From a virus: DNA of 24,072 nucleotides. Below are positions 1 through 6,586 of this stretch, piece after piece (position 1 is the first letter of the stretch; the number at the start of each line of letters is the position of its first letter). The notes under the pieces were generated by a model. That model was not told the origin of the DNA and did no database searches. It worked only from the letters and a program-made list of their open reading frames with translations. The position numbers and the translations under genes are program-made. The stretch lies in IMG/VR virus record IMGVR_UViG_3300031696_000058, positions 1 to 24,072 of that record. One strand, written 5' to 3'.

Positions 1-28
1 TTTGATTCCAGTCATTTTAAAGAGGTTG

Positions 29-54
29 CCCCGCCTCCATTTAAGGAGACGGGG
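29..54 (-). repeat. Inverted repeat (stem-loop), possible leader hairpin
   Basis: Arms 29-38 (CCCCGCCTCC) and 45-54 (GGAGACGGGG) surround a six-base loop. In a minus-strand transcript the single mismatch becomes a G-U wobble, giving a continuous 10-bp stem. In a plus-strand transcript it is a C-A mismatch, so the structure favours minus-strand RNA. No long U-tract follows it, so it is a poor intrinsic terminator. It lies between the promoter at 105-133 and the ATG at 15, so a structured 5' leader is also possible. Confidence 0.55.
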
Positions 55-104
55 ACTTAATCAGGTTAGGTTATGCTATGAAAGTGTTGGTTTGTACGTA
101 GGCT

Positions 105-133
105 ATTATACCACGAAATTGGTGGTTTGTACA
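105..133 (-). promoter_or_regulatory. Sigma70-like promoter reading left, out of the window
   Basis: On the minus strand, TGTACA (128-133) is followed by exactly 17 bases and a perfect TATAAT (105-110). The -35 box continues as TGTACAAAC, the same nine bases found in the gp55 promoter. A second GTACAAACC copy lies at 89-97, near or just after the expected start site. It would restart transcription after gp46, probably early or middle in infection, using host RNA polymerase without gp55. The call rests on sequence alone. Confidence 0.65.
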
Positions 134-142
134 CATTATTCT

Positions 143-1858
143 TTAAAGATCGTCATCTTTTTTTATTTGGCTAAAGTTTTTCACCTTCTCGAACTCCATT
201 TTCATTGGAAATTTTCCTTCAAGGAGATCCTGCTTATGAGAAATAACGAAAACATTAGTTTCTTTACCGAGCGTATTTAAGATTTTGAGAAGGTTATCAA
301 CGCCATCTGCGTCCATGCTCGAATCGAATGTCTCATCTAGGATCAGTAAGTTGGTGTTAGCGCTGTTTTTCATCTTGGCGATTTGCCTCCATGAGAACAA
401 TAAGCTAAGGTCGATCCTCTGTTTTTCACCTTCAGAAAAGGAGGAATATGTGAATTCATCTCTATGACGAGATTTGATTGTTTCGTTAAATGAATCATCG
501 AGGTGAAAAAGAACAAAGAAATCTAAAACCTGAAGGTATTGATTAATTAACTTATTCATAATAGGAAGATACTGCCGAATAACCTTTGTCTTAATTCCTG
601 TATCACGAAGAAGTTCAGCGATAGCATCGTAATACGAAGTTAGCGTGGACTGTTCTAAACGTGTTTCATTTAAATTGTTCCTCTTCTCTTTATCTTCTAG
701 CAGTTTACTTTCTGCTTCACTTGTATCTTGTGGATCTACGTTCTGCGATAGCGATTCAACACGTTTTTTAAGAATATTAATTCTTGTTGTGTTCTGAAGC
801 ATGCTGCTATTGACTTCATTCAAATGAACGATCTGTGCATACAACTTATCTACTTCAGATTCAGCAACCTTTAATTCGTTCTTTGTATCACCATATTCAC
901 TATTAAGAGATTTCGCGAGGTGCTTACATTCTTCGTTCTTACTCGTCTTAAGATCTTGTGAGATGTCCTGAGCACATGTAGGACAATGATCGTTCTTCGC
1001 ATAGAACATAGACTCTTTAACAACATCATCCATTTTTCTTTTAAGATTGGAAATCTCAACAGTACGAGTTGTTTTGTTTGATGTTGCCTTCTTATGGTTA
1101 TCTACAGTGTCTGTATAGCTTGAATCGTACTCACTTTGGAGAGCTCCATTACTATCAAACAACCCGTTGATTTCTTCATCAACATCAGCGATCTCTTTTG
1201 CTCTTTTTTCCTCTTGACTAGAATCAATCTTCTTCAACTCATCAATGTGCGATGTTTGGAGTTTAAGAGTTTCCTTAAGAATATTCAACTCGTTCTCGGT
1301 GTCATACATTGTATGACGAAGTGCAACGATTTTTTCTTTAAGCACTCCATTCATTTTTGTAAAAATAGCAATATCAAGTAGGTCCTCAATAACATTTCTA
1401 CGCTGATGGGAGGGCAGCTGCATGAACGGAATAAAGTTTGAAGAACCCAATACGACTACTTGGTGAAATGATTTGTGATTTAGCTTTAGAATGTTTTGCT
1501 CAATTATTTTTTGGTAATCGCGGGAGTGAGATTCTTGGTTGAGCAGTTTTCCATTTCGGTATACTTCAAATATGTTTGGCTTGATTCCGCGGACTATCCT
1601 ATATTCGATAGTTCCAACGCTGAACTCAACAGTAGTTAAACAGTTTTTGTTGTTAATAGAATTGATTAACTGCGGTTTGTTAATACTGCGGTGAGGCTTT
1701 CCAAACAACGCGAAGGATAATGCATCTAGCATAGTGGATTTTCCAGAACCATTCGAGCCAACTACAAGAGTGGCGCTATCTCTATTGAGATACACTGTGG
1801 ATTCGTTGTTTCCAGTAGATAGAAAGTTTTTCCAGGTGAGTTTCTTAAATATAATCAT
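143..1858 (-). CDS. 46: gp46, Rad50/SbcC-like recombination nuclease subunit
   Basis: This is the ATPase half of the phage Mre11-Rad50-type complex (gp46-gp47). It processes DNA ends for recombination-dependent replication and, in T4, helps degrade host DNA. The 571-residue protein has the full family layout: Walker A GSNGSGKST at residues 34-42, a Q-loop near Q147, a long charged coiled coil, a zinc hook CPTC at 292-295, a second coiled-coil half, the ABC signature FSEGEKQR at 474-481, and Walker B NLLILDETFDS at 503-513. Its length is close to T4 gp46 (560). The ATG shares its first base with the stop codon of gp47 (TAATG), so the two are translationally coupled. No key residue is missing. 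Recognition is secure. Confidence 0.96.
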   Translation of the reverse strand: MIIFKKLTWKNFLSTGNNESTVYLNRDSATLVVGSNGSGKSTMLDALSFALFGKPHRSINKPQLINSINNKNCLTTVEFSVGTIEYRIVRGIKPNIFEVYRNGKLLNQESHSRDYQKIIEQNILKLNHKSFHQVVVLGSSNFIPFMQLPSHQRRNVIEDLLDIAIFTKMNGVLKEKIVALRHTMYDTENELNILKETLKLQTSHIDELKKIDSSQEEKRAKEIADVDEEINGLFDSNGALQSEYDSSYTDTVDNHKKATSNKTTRTVEISNLKRKMDDVVKESMFYAKNDHCPTCAQDISQDLKTSKNEECKHLAKSLNSEYGDTKNELKVAESEVDKLYAQIVHLNEVNSSMLQNTTRINILKKRVESLSQNVDPQDTSEAESKLLEDKEKRNNLNETRLEQSTLTSYYDAIAELLRDTGIKTKVIRQYLPIMNKLINQYLQVLDFFVLFHLDDSFNETIKSRHRDEFTYSSFSEGEKQRIDLSLLFSWRQIAKMKNSANTNLLILDETFDSSMDADGVDNLLKILNTLGKETNVFVISHKQDLLEGKFPMKMEFEKVKNFSQIKKDDDL

Positions 1859-2916
1859 TATATAGTGTCTAGTGCTTGGGCTTCAACCAAAAGTTCTTGC
1901 ATCATCTTCTTAAGAACATCAGCGTCTAGGTTTGTTTCTGTTGCGTCAATATACGTGTTTAATAGCGTTGGTGTATCATCAACTTTTACATCTTGGTCAT
2001 TAATTTTATCTCCGGCGTATTCATCAAAGTTTTCTATGATTCTGACTTCATACGGATTAAAATCATATATCTGTTCCATGAACTTGTCAAAAACAAATAA
2101 GTCTTTCTTCTTTGTGACAATGACCTTTATGTATGTTTCTTTAATTAGGTCAGAACTTATTTCTGGAATAGCATCTTCGTCGTAATAGATTTTCTGAAAA
2201 AGAACATTTGGGTTTCTAATAGCCTCAAGCTCTCTAGTCTCGGTGTCGAGGATGTGGAAATATTTAGGATCATTCGCATCTGACCACGTTAGTTGATATT
2301 GAGTTCCAAGATACGTTACATTGCCTTCGCTGCTCTTAGTATGATAATGGCCAGAATATACTGCATCGTACCGATCGAACAGAGATTTATCCAAACCATG
2401 AGATTTAATATTGGCGTTGCCCATATATTTAAATCCTCCCAACTCAAGATGGCCCATGAGGATTGACGCTTTAGAGTTTTTGACAAACTCCATTGAGGAC
2501 TCTTGGTTATCTTCGCAAATCCACGGAAGCAAACCAATATCTAATCCTCCGATATTCTTGACAGTAGGCTCCATTTGAATTCGGATTCTATCGTCATATT
2601 TTGCCAAGATCTGCTCTAGAGAATTTAGGTTGTTTGTGTTTTTATAATATACATCATGATTGCCCGGAATTATATCCATGTACATATCATAATCGTAAAG
2701 CTTCTTAATAAAGACTTCGTAATTGTGCTTTAGAACCTTAAAGTTGACAAACCTTCGATGATCGAAATAGTCACCAAGATGGATGATATCCTTAATGTCG
2801 TTTTTTAGCAGATACGGAAAGAAAACCTCATCGTAGAATTTAGCAGAATAATCTAAGAAAATATCAGACCCGTTCTTTACCCCTGAATGAGTATCGTTGA
2901 TTATAGCGACTCGCAT
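1858..2916 (-). CDS. 47: gp47, Mre11/SbcD-like nuclease subunit
   Basis: This metallophosphoesterase nuclease partners gp46 in end resection and recombination-dependent replication. The family motifs are visible: NDTH at residues 7-10, HLGDYFDH around 46-53, PGNHD at 84-88, MGHLE at 154-158 and SGHYH at 188-192. Together they supply the metal-binding Asp, Asn and His residues (D8, H10, D49, N86, H87, H156, H190, H192). I chose the ATG at 2916 because the protein then begins MRVAIINDTH, with the first beta strand at the N-terminus. A start nine codons upstream would overlap the end of gp55. The chosen ATG follows the gp55 stop by one base. The product is 352 residues, near T4 gp47 (339). Confidence 0.95.
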   Translation of the reverse strand: MRVAIINDTHSGVKNGSDIFLDYSAKFYDEVFFPYLLKNDIKDIIHLGDYFDHRRFVNFKVLKHNYEVFIKKLYDYDMYMDIIPGNHDVYYKNTNNLNSLEQILAKYDDRIRIQMEPTVKNIGGLDIGLLPWICEDNQESSMEFVKNSKASILMGHLELGGFKYMGNANIKSHGLDKSLFDRYDAVYSGHYHTKSSEGNVTYLGTQYQLTWSDANDPKYFHILDTETRELEAIRNPNVLFQKIYYDEDAIPEISSDLIKETYIKVIVTKKKDLFVFDKFMEQIYDFNPYEVRIIENFDEYAGDKINDQDVKVDDTPTLLNTYIDATETNLDADVLKKMMQELLVEAQALDTI

Positions 2917-2917
2917 A

Positions 2918-3496
2918 TTACAAGAATTCGTCAAGTATGCCAATAGTTTTATTCTTTGCGCGCTTCTTCTTTATGAGGACGGGGTCAAAGTTTTTATTGT
3001 CTGCGGCACGATTTCTGATCATCTGTGATTTAAACCGCAACCTATCAACAATGCCTGTTGCGTCGGGATGGCCTGAAACGTGCATAAAGCCATCAGCTCC
3101 TGCGTGTTCCATATAAAGTTCTTTAATATCTTGATGCTTTTTCTCTTTAGCGATTCGTCTCAAAAACGCATAAAATGAAATCTGTGTAAAGTAAGAGAAA
3201 GCGTTGGGTAAACCAGTGCGGGTCGCTTTCTTTACGTCATAATTCATAATCGCCTTAACACAATTTTCGACAGCGTCCATTACCATCTCTTCGCGGTAGG
3301 TGTATCCAGAAAAGTTTGGTTTGTGGGAAAGGCCTTCAGCAATCTTTAGGAAGCAAGTGCCAATATACTCGGTGATTCTTGGTTCTTCTACTTCTTTACT
3401 ACGAGCTTCGTTTGCTGAATTCACATAGTCAACAACTGAGCCAGAAAACTGCTTGTTGTTGACATAATGCGGTCGGTCTTTAGGTTTCTTTTTCAT
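2918..3496 (-). CDS. 55: gp55, late-transcription sigma factor
   Basis: This is a small sigma70-family protein that programmes host RNA polymerase for late promoters of the TATAAATA type. It is 192 residues (T4 gp55 is 185). The middle of the protein, around residues 60-130 (YREEMVMDAVENC, ATRTGLPNAFSYFTQ, FLRRIAKEKK), matches the sigma region 2-like core that binds the polymerase clamp and the late -10 element. Region 4 is absent, as in T4. The C-terminus GILDEFL is hydrophobic and acidic, consistent with the sliding-clamp-binding tail known in T4 gp55. It is first in an operon with gp47 and gp46 and is driven by a clear sigma70-like promoter, fitting synthesis before late genes switch on. 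Many matching late octamers occur in this window. Confidence 0.92.
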   Translation of the reverse strand: MKKKPKDRPHYVNNKQFSGSVVDYVNSANEARSKEVEEPRITEYIGTCFLKIAEGLSHKPNFSGYTYREEMVMDAVENCVKAIMNYDVKKATRTGLPNAFSYFTQISFYAFLRRIAKEKKHQDIKELYMEHAGADGFMHVSGHPDATGIVDRLRFKSQMIRNRAADNKNFDPVLIKKKRAKNKTIGILDEFL

Positions 3497-3509
3497 GTTC
3501 TGTAGATGT

Positions 3510-3538
3510 ATTATACCCTAATATAACGCGTTTGTACA
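3510..3538 (-). promoter_or_regulatory. Sigma70-like promoter for gp55-gp47-gp46
   Basis: On the minus strand, TGTACA (3533-3538), 17 bases and TATAAT (3510-3515) lie directly upstream of the gp55 ATG at 3496. The sequence extends to TGTACAAACGCG. Expected transcription starts about seven bases after TATAAT, leaving only about six bases of leader before the ATG, with no good Shine-Dalgarno sequence. The -35/-10 layout matches the promoter at 105-133. Confidence 0.72.
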
Positions 3539-3569
3539 TAACATATTTACGCGTTTGTGCATTATTTGG

Positions 3570-3598
3570 TTTACATAGTTTACAGAATAGGGTATAAT
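3570..3598 (+). promoter_or_regulatory. Plus-strand sigma70-like promoter, antisense to the genes on its right
   Basis: TTTACA (3570-3575), 17 bases and TATAAT (3593-3598) form a near-consensus promoter on the plus strand. No plus-strand gene with a start codon and credible protein follows. A transcript from about 3605 would run antisense through the small gene at 3623-4084 and then uvsW. Its -10 region mirrors that of the gp55 promoter. Whether it is active cannot be judged from sequence. Confidence 0.55.
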
Positions 3599-3622
3599 AT
3601 TCTTAGAACAACAAAAGAGAAC

Positions 3623-4084
3623 TCAATTACTGAATCCTGACTTCCACTGCTTTCTCCATTCTAAATCCTTTGGCTTTAGTGATGGATACTTATTAAAGAT
3701 ACCTCCATCACTATCATCCTTATCTAATCCAGTATTAAACAATTCATTGATAACAGCCTTGATTTCATTTGGTGATAAAACACCATTAAGATTACTTATT
3801 AGAAGATACCGGTGGTATTGGATTGCAATGTCGTCAATCGGTGGAGATGATGCTATAATATTAGAATCTAGTAATCGTACTAGTTCATCAATGTCATTAA
3901 TTAGCCACGGAGCGAGAAACATTCTACCTTCGGGGCACACATTGACCTGCACTGCACCACTTACATAGAAGGCTTTTTCATCAGAATTGTAGTGATCTTC
4001 ATTTGCAATGATATGACTGCCATCAACGAGTCTATAACCAATCAAACAGAAATCTCTCATGTAATCTTTAAGCGCTTCATTCAT
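3623..4084 (-). CDS. Conserved small phage protein, possibly LSm (Sm-like) fold
   Basis: This 153-residue protein is not firmly recognised. Its N-terminal half (residues about 13-60) reads like a small Sm-like beta barrel: GYRLVDGSHIIAN, then a polar turn, then FYVSGAVQV, then GRMFLAPWL. I recall a similar pattern (a charged loop with a 'G..IIA' strand, a hydrophobic strand, and a late 'APWL' motif followed by an 'I..P...I...Y' segment) in small proteins of marine T4-like phages, but this is from memory and not a search. The C-terminal half is helical and charged. Its ATG overlaps the uvsW stop codon (ATGA), so the two are probably translationally coupled. RNA binding is only an inference from the possible fold. 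Confidence 0.75.
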   Translation of the reverse strand: MNEALKDYMRDFCLIGYRLVDGSHIIANEDHYNSDEKAFYVSGAVQVNVCPEGRMFLAPWLINDIDELVRLLDSNIIASSPPIDDIAIQYHRYLLISNLNGVLSPNEIKAVINELFNTGLDKDDSDGGIFNKYPSLKPKDLEWRKQWKSGFSN

Positions 4085-5577
4085 AGTGGTACTTCGTGTA
4101 TTTCATATTTGAATTTCTGTTTAGCATATATTTTAACGCGGTCTATTGCGTGATTGAGCGTGTAATTCTTCTTGGTTTTCCATGAAAGATCATCGGCTAA
4201 ATCATAAATTGTTGTACCTCGTCCATCCGCGGTTTTCCGTAAGCCTCTACCAATCGATTGTAAAACACGTATTTGTGATTTTGTAGGAGAGGCAAAGACG
4301 ATGTTGTGTAGGTTAATAATATTTATACCCACTGAAAATGTTCCTACGCTCGCTACGATAATAGCGTTTTTTTCTTGTTCGGTCAATTCCCGGATTCTCT
4401 CTCTTTCCTCTGCAGTTACAGCGCCTGACACAAAAAACACCTTTCTTCCTGTCCCTTTAAGCTTTTTAACAAATGCATTATAGAGCGGTTTCCCGTGTTT
4501 GCCAACTAGGTTATATAGTACTAAAGAATTGCCCTCTTGATCGCACGTTAGATTTACAATTAAACGATTTCTCTTTTCATGACTAACAATGAAATCAATC
4601 TCATCTTGGTACTTTAGGCCTTTACATATCTTCCGCTCTTCTTCGGCATACTTAAGAACCAGACACTGAATATTGAGTTGAGCGAGAGTGTCAGCATCCA
4701 TCAATTTCTTTGTTGTAGTGACATCGTATACAGGCCCAAAGTTTCCTTCAAGCGTCATCTTGTTAGAGACTGCCTCGTCGATTGTTCCTGTAGTACCAAT
4801 CCTAAAACCAGCATTCACTAATCGGTTCATTATTGTAGTTAGAGACTTAGCTTTGAACGTATGAGCCTCATCTCCTATCACCATACCATAATTAACAAAC
4901 CACGACTGAGGCAATTTAATAGCGCTTTGCCACGTAGTAACAACTACTGAAGCTTCAAAGTTTATTTTCTCTTTGCCTGAATAGATCCTATGAACATCTT
5001 CTTCAACGTCGAATGAGCTGTCTTGCCAAGAATAAGATTCAAAGTCTTTATACATTTGCTCAACTAAGGAAGTAGTTGGAACAACGACCAGCACTTTCTT
5101 ATCCATCTCATTGTTCAAATAGTGCCGCATCAGCATATAGATAATGAGTGACTTTCCCGAACCAGTAGGTGAAATTAATATGGCTCTTTTGTTCTGTACT
5201 CCGTGTACAAATGCGTCAAGCTGGTAATCTCTCGGCCGAATCAATTTCTCCTTCAGACTAATTACAGATCCTTCTATAAATTTTTCGAGGTCTCCTCTTT
5301 CGTGGAAGCTATGGTTTTTTAGTGACTCATCGTGCACTAGTTTGTAACCTCTCTCAGCGCAAAAATCAGCGACTCTTTTCATCAAACCATAAGGAATAGT
5401 CTGTGATCTCGAATCAAAAAGACGTATCTTACCATCCCACAATTTGTTTCTGTAGGCTGGCATGAACTTATAACCTTCTGCATAAAAGGTAAAGTATTCG
5501 CTTAGTTCCATTAGAATGCCAGAATCGTCTGACCTAAGGACTACTTTAGTTTCGTCTTTTTTGTGTGCTGTCAGCAT
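4081..5577 (-). CDS. uvsW: UvsW, recombination DNA/RNA helicase
   Basis: This superfamily 2 helicase unwinds branched DNA and R-loops. In T4 it helps switch from origin-dependent to recombination-dependent replication. The 498-residue protein (T4 UvsW about 500) has an N-terminal DNA-binding domain of about 110 residues, then RPRDYQ at 114-119, Walker A SPTGSGKS at 136-143, Walker B/motif II DEAH at 236-239, motif III-like GTTGT at 261-265 and motif VI QSIGRGLRK at 440-448. All catalytic motifs are intact. Its ATG shares one base with the uvsY stop (TAATG), so it is coupled to uvsY. A predicted plus-strand promoter at 3570-3598 would read antisense through its end. Confidence 0.95.
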   Translation of the reverse strand: MLTAHKKDETKVVLRSDDSGILMELSEYFTFYAEGYKFMPAYRNKLWDGKIRLFDSRSQTIPYGLMKRVADFCAERGYKLVHDESLKNHSFHERGDLEKFIEGSVISLKEKLIRPRDYQLDAFVHGVQNKRAILISPTGSGKSLIIYMLMRHYLNNEMDKKVLVVVPTTSLVEQMYKDFESYSWQDSSFDVEEDVHRIYSGKEKINFEASVVVTTWQSAIKLPQSWFVNYGMVIGDEAHTFKAKSLTTIMNRLVNAGFRIGTTGTIDEAVSNKMTLEGNFGPVYDVTTTKKLMDADTLAQLNIQCLVLKYAEEERKICKGLKYQDEIDFIVSHEKRNRLIVNLTCDQEGNSLVLYNLVGKHGKPLYNAFVKKLKGTGRKVFFVSGAVTAEERERIRELTEQEKNAIIVASVGTFSVGINIINLHNIVFASPTKSQIRVLQSIGRGLRKTADGRGTTIYDLADDLSWKTKKNYTLNHAIDRVKIYAKQKFKYEIHEVPL

Positions 5578-6026
5578 TACATGCCAGAGGTGAATTTCTT
5601 AAAGTCCAATATGTTCTTTATATGAGTATGCCTCCATCGGATATTACTCATAATTTCTTCGAGAGTTTCAATAATGGTCTTCTGGTAATCGACCTGAGCC
5701 TTAATTTTGACAAGATCTTCATCTGTAGAATAATACATATCCATGTCAGATTTCATAGGTTTGCTCATACCGTCAAATGGATCGTATTTCCAGCCGCGGC
5801 TGTCCATATCATCTTTGGTCATCTTCCCGGTATAATACAACCACTTATCCTTTTTCGTAGAGCCATGCTCCATTTCCTTTTTCTTAAGCATTAGTTTTGC
5901 CATAGAAAAGAGCTCTAGGTATTTCGCGTGCAGTTTAGAAGATTTAATCGTTTCTTCATCGAGACAAATGTCATCGATTACCGCGTCCTTTTTCCACATA
6001 ATTAAAATGTTATTCAGATCCATCAT
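5577..6026 (-). CDS. uvsY: UvsY, recombination mediator protein
   Basis: UvsY loads the UvsX recombinase onto single-stranded DNA covered by gp32 and forms a hexamer. This 149-residue protein (T4 UvsY 137) shows the family pattern: an N-terminal W/KKD-xxID segment, KLHAKYLELFSMAK, a central WLYYTGKM block matching the LDYYSG block of T4, and a C-terminal HTHIKNILDFKKFTSG resembling the T4 HIQDMRAFEAG end. Two ATGs stand side by side at 6026 and 6023; either could be used. A late-like AATAAATA lies seven bases upstream and overlaps the end of the preceding gene. uvsY leads the uvsY-uvsW-small gene cluster. Confidence 0.9.
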   Translation of the reverse strand: MMDLNNILIMWKKDAVIDDICLDEETIKSSKLHAKYLELFSMAKLMLKKKEMEHGSTKKDKWLYYTGKMTKDDMDSRGWKYDPFDGMSKPMKSDMDMYYSTDEDLVKIKAQVDYQKTIIETLEEIMSNIRWRHTHIKNILDFKKFTSGM

Positions 6027-6033
6027 ATAGTAT

Positions 6034-6041
6034 TATTTATT
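6034..6041 (-). promoter_or_regulatory. Late promoter-like octamer before uvsY (7 of 8)
   Basis: The minus strand reads AATAAATA, one mismatch from TATAAATA, seven bases before the first uvsY ATG. T4 uvsY is also read late as well as earlier. A single mismatch in an AT-rich stretch makes chance possible. Confidence 0.4.
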
Positions 6042-6042
6042 C

Positions 6043-6510
6043 TTATTTTATGATCATAAATTCGTCGTATCTGAACGATACGTCGGCTTGTGCGTATTCA
6101 ACATCGTTTGATTGCACATTAAAATCAACACCGCTTAATGAAATGGGGAACGCGTTCTTAAACTGAAATTGCTTATTGACAATGTTGTGGCTTGACATTA
6201 CAGAAAGAATCATATCAGAGACTTCGTGTTTTTCAGTATTGTCCTTTAGCCAATTGTATATTTCTGTATAGTTCTTCATATCCTCATCAATAGCAAACCT
6301 CAAATTCAGTCCTCCGAACTGCCGCGTTTCACTTGTTTGATAGGAAATTCCTCCTCTAAAATTCATTTGAACTTCACCCGATGTCACTTCTGGCAGTGCA
6401 AAGCTTGTTATAAAGTACTCTGTATTAGCGTACTTCTGCCGGTTAATCGTGAGTCTAAAACCTACTGGAGAAAGAAGATTGGTGTTAGCAGTTAAATTAT
6501 TCTGAGCCAT
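6043..6510 (-). CDS. Tail tube-like (gp19 family) virion protein, exact role unclear
   Basis: This 155-residue protein looks like a relative of the T4 gp19 tail tube subunit. It starts with a loop and LSPVGFRLTINRQKY, then FITSFALPEV (like the QLPGS segment of gp19), a beta-rich middle with FGGLNLRFAIDEDMKNY and EIYNWL, and a beta-rich C-terminus. Such gp19-like proteins occur at tube ends or in baseplates (gp54, gp3 and relatives share tube-like folds). Marine T4-like phages often carry the tail completion protein gp3 near this place, so gp3 is one alternative and a tube initiator another. It has its own perfect late promoter right after the gp23 terminator, so it is expressed late as a virion protein. 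The family call is moderate; the exact role is open. Confidence 0.85.
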   Translation of the reverse strand: MAQNNLTANTNLLSPVGFRLTINRQKYANTEYFITSFALPEVTSGEVQMNFRGGISYQTSETRQFGGLNLRFAIDEDMKNYTEIYNWLKDNTEKHEVSDMILSVMSSHNIVNKQFQFKNAFPISLSGVDFNVQSNDVEYAQADVSFRYDEFMIIK

Positions 6511-6515
6511 AATAA

Positions 6516-6523
6516 TATTTATA
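6516..6523 (-). promoter_or_regulatory. Late promoter TATAAATA before the tube-like gene
   Basis: A perfect T4 late octamer on the minus strand, five bases before the ATG at 6510. It abuts the U-tract of the gp23 terminator. By T4 spacing the start site would fall on or near the A of the ATG, implying a leaderless mRNA. Confidence 0.75.
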
Positions 6524-6524
6524 C

Positions 6525-6556
6525 AAAAAAGAGGGCCCCCTTTCGAGGACCCTCTT
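6525..6556 (-). terminator. Rho-independent terminator of gp23
   Basis: In minus-strand RNA the arms are 6556-6547 (AAGAGGGUCC) and 6538-6529 (GGGCCCUCUU). They pair over 10 bp with one G-U wobble around an eight-base loop, followed by a run of U (6530-6525). It lies about 30 bases after the gp23 stop. A strong terminator here isolates the very highly expressed capsid gene from the genes to its left. Confidence 0.9.
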
Positions 6557-6586
6557 ATATTTGGTTTGATTTAAACCGTCTTAACT

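Larger units (their letters stand above)
1..142 (-). other. Intergenic region after gp46, leader of the next gene
   Basis: No full gene lies here. Read leftwards, it contains a sigma70-like promoter (105-133), an imperfect inverted repeat (29-54) and, at 15, an ATG (reading MTGIK) that stays open to the window edge. That ATG may be the first codon of the next phage gene. In T4 the sliding clamp region lies beyond gene 46, but five codons cannot identify a gene. A seven-codon frame (ATG at 40, stop at 17-19) begins next to the hairpin loop and ends one base before the ATG at 15. No clear Shine-Dalgarno sequence sits before either ATG. Confidence 0.5.
3497..3622. promoter_or_regulatory. Divergent promoter region between gp55 and the upstream gene
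   Basis: This 126-bp AT-rich gap is the only long non-coding gap in the left half of the window. It carries a minus-strand promoter for gp55 and a plus-strand promoter pointing the other way. Their -10 regions form a perfect 11-bp inverted repeat: ATTATACCCTA at 3510-3520 and TAGGGTATAAT at 3588-3598. Two near copies of a CGCGTTTGTAC-type element (3527-3537 as ACGCGTTTGTAC, 3550-3559 as CGCGTTTGTGC) lie between them and could bind a regulator. Confidence 0.6.
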
